Origin: UBA12191 sp009937185
GTDB taxonomy: Bacteria > Planctomycetota > UBA8108 > UBA1146
Direction of reading: 5' to 3'
NCBI GenBank assembly: GCA_938075155.1
Contig: CALJGL010000001.1
Span: forward strand, 1 to 64,000
Length of the DNA stretch: 64,000 nucleotides
The notes below the pieces were generated by a model, which did no database searches, was not told where the DNA came from, and was given only the letters and a program-made list of their open reading frames with translations. This document shows positions 59,567-64,000 of this stretch, in pieces. The number at the start of each line of letters is the position of its first letter. Within the stretch, counting starts at the first letter, position 1. Made by a program: the position numbers and the translations under genes.

Positions 59567-61678
59567 ATGCCCACATTCTTCGCCTTCGAAACATTATCAA
59601 TCTTGAGAACTAGGCCTGGAATTATCATGCTTTCAAACTCGTCGAGTTTAATAACGTCCCAGATTCTCCATCGGTCGATAAACCTACTGATCATTTCCGT
59701 GGCCTTATTGATCAGTTCTCGTTGTCAATCTCAGGTGATCCCTACAGGACTCCTCGAAGAAACTCCCCCTCGATCCGCGAACACCTCATCCGGAACGGGT
59801 CCGCTGTCTCCTTCGGATCTCGTCGCGGGTCCTTTCTCCCTCTCCGGGAGCAGTGCCTACGGCATCTGTTACATGCCTGGAAATAACCCTTGGGGACTTC
59901 CGATCCTTGTGGTGGCTGAACTCTTCAGTGCTGAAAGCTGGGTCTACAATGCGCTGGATTTGACACCACTCTCGTCCATTCCAAATCCCCCATCTGGAAT
60001 TTCTGTAACAGGAGTCACGACAGATGGGACTTATTTGTATTGGGGAGTGATCAATCCACCCGGTCCCAATGAACTCTGGAGATCCAATCCGGACGGAAGC
60101 TCTGCGTTTCTTCTCGGAGAGGCAGACATTCAAGGTGGTGGATTTATTGGAGGACTTTGCTGGGATGGGAATCAAGGCATTTGGGCTAACGACATCACCG
60201 CGGATCAATATGACCTTCTCTCCATCAGTGACGGTACATATTTAGGCGTATCTGTTGACCACCCAGATGGAGGTGGAATGGGGAACGGCCTTGCCTTCAG
60301 AGCCGACTGTCAACGTCTCGCCATACCTCATGGGCATGACTTCTCAGGGAGAGTAACGACGATTTCGAGTACCTCGACACAAAGTTCAATCCCCCTAGGC
60401 CCCGTGGACATCAGTGAGAACGGTTTCTTCATCAATGGAATTGAAAGCTCTCGCCCCGCAGTCGATCCGATGGCTGATCCGTTTGGGATCTTCACATATT
60501 GGGTCGTCGATAATTCCAGCAACACCATATCAGTCGTAGAGGGGCACGACGGATGCCCAACTCTCATCGACCCCATCCAAGAGTTTGAATGCAGTGCTGA
60601 CAGCGATGGTGTCATCCAAGTGACATGGAACAGATCTTCTCAAATCGAGAATATGGAGATCCGTCTCGATGGAATCCTAATGGCGACCGTTCCAGCGAGT
60701 CAGGGGAACTGGACGGGTGTGTCACCGACACTCCCAGACGTCCTACGGATTCAAATCCAGGGTTTCAATGGCAATAATTGGACCCCCCCCACCCACTGTG
60801 ACTTGGTTCTTCCAGGATGTAATCCCTCTGTAATGGAAGTCGCCCACGTCACCAATAGCGAAGAGTTGGCTTTGGGAACTCCATTTTGTGGAGACTTGAA
60901 TGGACACTTGGAACAGTCCTATTGGAGATCGTTTTCTCCATGCCTCTCTCCATTTTCACTCTCTGACGGTTTGATTCTGGAATCTATTCGATTGGGCATT
61001 GAGCAATCTGACCCAGCGCCGGGTATGCAAACCCAACCCCTCGTCCTCAAGATCTATCAGGACCCCGACGGTGGCGACGTGGGTCCAATATCCACTTTGG
61101 TTCTCCTCCATGAACAAGTATTCCTAGCTCCGGCTCTCTCTATGAATCATTTATGCGTCACGTTGGATGCTCCCCTAACAATTCCGTGTGATCTCGACGT
61201 CGTTGTAGAGATTTTTCTTCCCGACGGTAGTCTCGATGGACATGTTTTTGTTCTGGGTTCAAATTCAAATGGTGAATCTCATGAAACATGGCTTTCAGCA
61301 CCGGGATGCTCCATCGACTCACCCACCCCTCTCTCTAACTTGGGATACATCAATCGTCACATCGTGATGCAGTTCAGAGGATCACTTCCGGATTCAAACT
61401 TCGCTCGGGGTGATATCAATTCGGACAACTCCATCAATTTGGTCGATGCTGTTTTATTATTGGAAGCTCTATTCACTCCAGGCGCAGAACCCTTGAACTG
61501 TCAAGATGCCGCGGATGGAAATGACGACGAAGGCGTGAATTTGGCGGATGCCATTTTTATTCTCAGCTACCTTTTCATTCCTGGGTCACCTGAGATTCCC
61601 GATCCGACAACCTCATGTGGCCCTGATCCCACCTCTCCAACTCTTCTGGATTGTCAAATTCATCCAAATTGTCCCTGA
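59567..61678 (+). CDS. Exported protein with dockerin pair and shared jelly-roll-like domain
   Basis: The start is uncertain. ATG 59567 gives 703 aa, while ATG 59627 puts a normal signal peptide (LLIISVALLISSRCQSQ) close to the N-terminus; neither has a clear ribosome site. Residues about 90-330 look like repeated beta segments of a propeller (ITVEGHDG-type turns, GVTTDGTYLYWGVINPPGPN). A fibronectin-III-like stretch (340-410) follows. A domain at about 425-605 is related to one in the next gene (FLPDGSLDGHVFVLGSN). Two dockerin-like repeats end it (GDINSDNSINLVDAVLL and EGVNLADAIFILSYLF). Function unknown. Confidence 0.8.
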   Translation: MPTFFAFETLSILRTRPGIIMLSNSSSLITSQILHRSINLLIISVALLISSRCQSQVIPTGLLEETPPRSANTSSGTGPLSPSDLVAGPFSLSGSSAYGICYMPGNNPWGLPILVVAELFSAESWVYNALDLTPLSSIPNPPSGISVTGVTTDGTYLYWGVINPPGPNELWRSNPDGSSAFLLGEADIQGGGFIGGLCWDGNQGIWANDITADQYDLLSISDGTYLGVSVDHPDGGGMGNGLAFRADCQRLAIPHGHDFSGRVTTISSTSTQSSIPLGPVDISENGFFINGIESSRPAVDPMADPFGIFTYWVVDNSSNTISVVEGHDGCPTLIDPIQEFECSADSDGVIQVTWNRSSQIENMEIRLDGILMATVPASQGNWTGVSPTLPDVLRIQIQGFNGNNWTPPTHCDLVLPGCNPSVMEVAHVTNSEELALGTPFCGDLNGHLEQSYWRSFSPCLSPFSLSDGLILESIRLGIEQSDPAPGMQTQPLVLKIYQDPDGGDVGPISTLVLLHEQVFLAPALSMNHLCVTLDAPLTIPCDLDVVVEIFLPDGSLDGHVFVLGSNSNGESHETWLSAPGCSIDSPTPLSNLGYINRHIVMQFRGSLPDSNFARGDINSDNSINLVDAVLLLEALFTPGAEPLNCQDAADGNDDEGVNLADAIFILSYLFIPGSPEIPDPTTSCGPDPTSPTLLDCQIHPNCP

Positions 61679-62008
61679 TATGACCATTCTGGAGTCGTGA
61701 CAGGTTAATCAGGTGCTTGACCCCGGACGTGGGACAGGTAAATTTGGGATATTGGGCGAATGAGTATTTTTTTCATTTATTTGAGGCTGTTGATGGTCTC
61801 GCAGTTATGAGTTTCGTATTGCAGAGGGCAGAACCTCTACATACGAAAAGATGGATACTCTTAGCAATAATTTGAATTTTAGTTTCCAGCATCACCCAGA
61901 GATGTTGTGAACACTTATCCTGCCATCAGATGGCATCTCGAAGTAATCAACATATTAACCGGCCAATCCGGCGTGGATTTGCCATTAAACCAGGAAGGGT
62001 TTTCTAAT
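61679..62008. other. 330-base gap, probable promoter region
   Basis: No coding frame is seen. It holds a short TGCCATC/GATGGCA palindrome near 61922-61936 and several AT-rich tracts. No T-run terminator was found for the preceding gene. A purine-rich AGGAAGG lies about 10 bases before the next ATG. Confidence 0.5.
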
Positions 62009-64000
62009 ATGAGACACCTACCAATTCTTGCAGCACTCTGCGTGCTACTCAGTGGAGGCGTAGTTCATGCTCAGGGAGCTGACGAATGCGCTAACGCACA
62101 ATCCATCAATCTCGGAGCTCCGGGAACGGTCACTGTTGTCGTGGACAACACCGCCGCGACAAACAGTGCTGAACCATTGAGCGCTGGCGGTACGTGCCCA
62201 AACACAGCTATCGGAACCACCGAGGCTGATGTTTGGTACAGTTGGACCGCACCAAATACTGGCCTTTTGGATGTCAGTACCTGCGTTAATCCAGGTCTTC
62301 TCGACACTGATATTTATCTTTACGATGCCAGTGGCGGTTGTGCTGCTCTGATCGAAGTCGGCTGTAATGGTGACGGCGTTGATGCTAACGGCGTAGCATG
62401 CGTGAATTTCGGTTCAAACATTGTAGGTGCACCTGTTTTTGCTGGCGTGACTTACTTTTTAAGAGTCGGTGGCTGGGATGCTGGATCTCTCGGAACGACC
62501 GACATGGATGTCACATTCACTCTGGGTACGGTCGCTCCAGATAACCTGACCTGTAACTATGACGCCTTGACAAACGAAGCCGCTCTCACTTGGGATAACC
62601 TAGATCAATACGACACTCTTGATTACTACCTCAATGGTACTCTTACAGGACAACTCGACGGCACTGCTGGAGCAGCTACCGGAATCGTGAGTGGTCTGGT
62701 ACCCGGCTCCAACGAGATCTGCCTTGAAGGTACCATTGGCGGAATCGCCAGTACTCAAACATGCTGCATCGTCTACATTGCCGAGCCATGTCCTCCGACT
62801 GTTGCCGCAACCATGTCTCCGATTGCCACGGTCATTCCTCTTATTGGAACCGTCTCCTGTAATGCAGCCGGACTTCACGCCGACAACTCATACCTGCGTT
62901 CCTTTGATTTGGTCAATGGATACGGAGTCAGCGACGAGATTACAGTCGAATGCGTAACGACAGCTGTCGACGTTTCCACTCCAGGTGCTGCAGGTACTCA
63001 GCCTGTCCGAGTTCGCCTGATTGTTGACGTCAACGGTGGTGGTCCACAGAACTTCACCTATCTTGCGGGAACCAATGTCGGACAAACTCCGGATATTGGA
63101 AACAACTCCATGATCATGGTCTACGAAGAAGAGTTCCAGCTTCCTGCTATCCAGGGACTTGAAAACTTCAACTTCGTTCTCGGTACCGGTGTCGTTGACC
63201 CGGATGCCCTCGGCGCCAACAATCCGACACTTCAGTGCATGACCGCATACGGACCCAGTGCAACTCTCGCAGTTGAGATTTTCACTCCCGACGGACAAAC
63301 TGACGGACACTCATACTTCATGGGTGCTTCTGACACTGCTGTCGAAAATGGAGTCAGTTACATTGTTTCATTGGCTTGCGGCCTGAACAGCCCCAGCCCT
63401 CTCTCCGGAATTGGTTTTCCCAACAACCGTTACATCATGGACGTCGGCTACTCCGTCGCAGTTGCAGGAACCTGTGGCAGTGCTGGTGGGGTTTCCAACC
63501 TTCAGTGTAACCAAACTGTCGGAGAACAGACCTGGAACCTGACATGGGACGACGCCGGTGGTGCCACCTCATGGATCGTTGAAGTCGACGGCAATGTGGA
63601 GGCCATCCTTCCGAGCACCGACTTGGCGTTCACGACTGGACCCCAGTTCGAGTACCAAGATGTTGACGTTTTGATCAGCTCCTGGACTGGACCTGGTGGA
63701 ACCGGAACATTGATCAACTCTGCGGGTTGTACTCTTCAAACCGCCCCAGCCAACAACTGGCCAGAGGGTGCAAGCATCACTGCTTCAGGTACTTTCCAGC
63801 AGGAGATTGCCACACCGTACACAACGACTATTGGTCAGCCGCTCGATATCGCTGTTTGTGACCCGGGAACTGGTGTCGTCCAGATCAACAACGACATCTT
63901 CTTGCGCTACACCGCTACCAACGACGGCGATGTTTTAGTCAGTACCTGTAACCCAAATACGGCCATCAACGGTGATGACACCATGCTTGCCGTCTACACA
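62009..64000 (+). CDS. Exported PPC-like/jelly-roll protein, 3' end outside window
   Basis: The frame is open from ATG 62009 to the edge (664 codons), so the C-terminus is missing. The signal peptide is MRHLPILAALCVLLSGGVVH followed by AQG. A PPC-like domain (25-172) begins GADECANAQSINLG and has ADVWYSWTAPNTG and YFLRVGGWDAGS, as in the 1195-aa protein. A fibronectin-III-like stretch (175-255) is followed by a domain at about 260-490 that matches the preceding gene product (FTPDGQTDGHSYFMGASD, then SPSPLSGIGFPNNRYIMD). A second PPC-like domain starts near 580. Dockerins, if present, lie beyond the window. Confidence 0.85.
   Translation, partial: MRHLPILAALCVLLSGGVVHAQGADECANAQSINLGAPGTVTVVVDNTAATNSAEPLSAGGTCPNTAIGTTEADVWYSWTAPNTGLLDVSTCVNPGLLDTDIYLYDASGGCAALIEVGCNGDGVDANGVACVNFGSNIVGAPVFAGVTYFLRVGGWDAGSLGTTDMDVTFTLGTVAPDNLTCNYDALTNEAALTWDNLDQYDTLDYYLNGTLTGQLDGTAGAATGIVSGLVPGSNEICLEGTIGGIASTQTCCIVYIAEPCPPTVAATMSPIATVIPLIGTVSCNAAGLHADNSYLRSFDLVNGYGVSDEITVECVTTAVDVSTPGAAGTQPVRVRLIVDVNGGGPQNFTYLAGTNVGQTPDIGNNSMIMVYEEEFQLPAIQGLENFNFVLGTGVVDPDALGANNPTLQCMTAYGPSATLAVEIFTPDGQTDGHSYFMGASDTAVENGVSYIVSLACGLNSPSPLSGIGFPNNRYIMDVGYSVAVAGTCGSAGGVSNLQCNQTVGEQTWNLTWDDAGGATSWIVEVDGNVEAILPSTDLAFTTGPQFEYQDVDVLISSWTGPGGTGTLINSAGCTLQTAPANNWPEGASITASGTFQQEIATPYTTTIGQPLDIAVCDPGTGVVQINNDIFLRYTATNDGDVLVSTCNPNTAINGDDTMLAVYT

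Noticed and set aside
1..64000. CRISPR arrays, transposases, phage genes or rRNA genes
   Set aside because: No regularly spaced repeats of CRISPR type, no transposase or integrase motif, and no rRNA sequence was seen.

Overview
The window reads as a slowly evolving housekeeping block flanked by secreted-protein genes from a diderm bacterium, most likely a planctomycete or a close PVC relative. Supporting this are an outer-membrane beta-barrel protein ending in Phe, a lipoprotein with a lipobox, an enlarged three-helix SecE, no L30 gene in the spc segment, large cysteine-rich exported proteins with dockerin-type repeats, and base composition near 50% G+C. The assignment to phylum is inference; no rRNA gene lies in the window.

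Layout. Positions 1-1248 (minus) hold the start of an exported protein that runs off the left edge and carries two cohesin-like beta repeats. A 73-residue orphan gene follows at 1799-2020. From 36.5 kb down to 2.2 kb, nearly everything is on the minus strand and forms one translation/transcription supercluster. In transcription order it is: tRNA-Thr, tRNA-Tyr, tRNA-Gly, tRNA-Thr, tuf, tRNA-Trp, secE, nusG, rplK-A-J-L, rpoB-rpoC, rpsL-rpsG, terminator, fusA, promoter, rpsJ, rplC-D-W-B, rpsS, rplV, rpsC, rplP, rpmC, rpsQ, rplN-X-E, rpsN-H, rplF-R, rpsE, rplO, secY, adk, map, rpmJ, rpsM-K-D, rpoA, rplQ, terminator. The tif, str, S10, spc and alpha operons are therefore joined end to end. tuf sits in the tRNA/secE neighbourhood rather than next to fusA, and infA, rpmD and rpmG are not found.

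Upstream of the tRNAs, also on the minus strand, lie LysM lipoprotein-dgt-ispD, an outer-membrane protein with its own terminator, then ispF-cysS. At 42.8-54.9 kb there is a mixed metabolic region: an amidohydrolase and tatD (plus); an exported protein with murQ and a small gene (minus); and a menaquinone-tail cluster of menG, an unknown gene, ubiX and ubiA, followed by a membrane glycosyltransferase-like protein (plus). An ALDH7-type aldehyde dehydrogenase with a site-2 protease (minus) closes the region.

After an 0.8-kb gene-free stretch, the right end (55.7-64 kb, plus) holds three large exported proteins. They are built from PPC-like beta-sandwich domains, Cys/Asp-rich calcium-loop motifs and paired dockerin repeats; the last runs off the window. 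Dockerins at one end and cohesin-like repeats at the other are the most suggestive possible system here, but pairing between them is untested.
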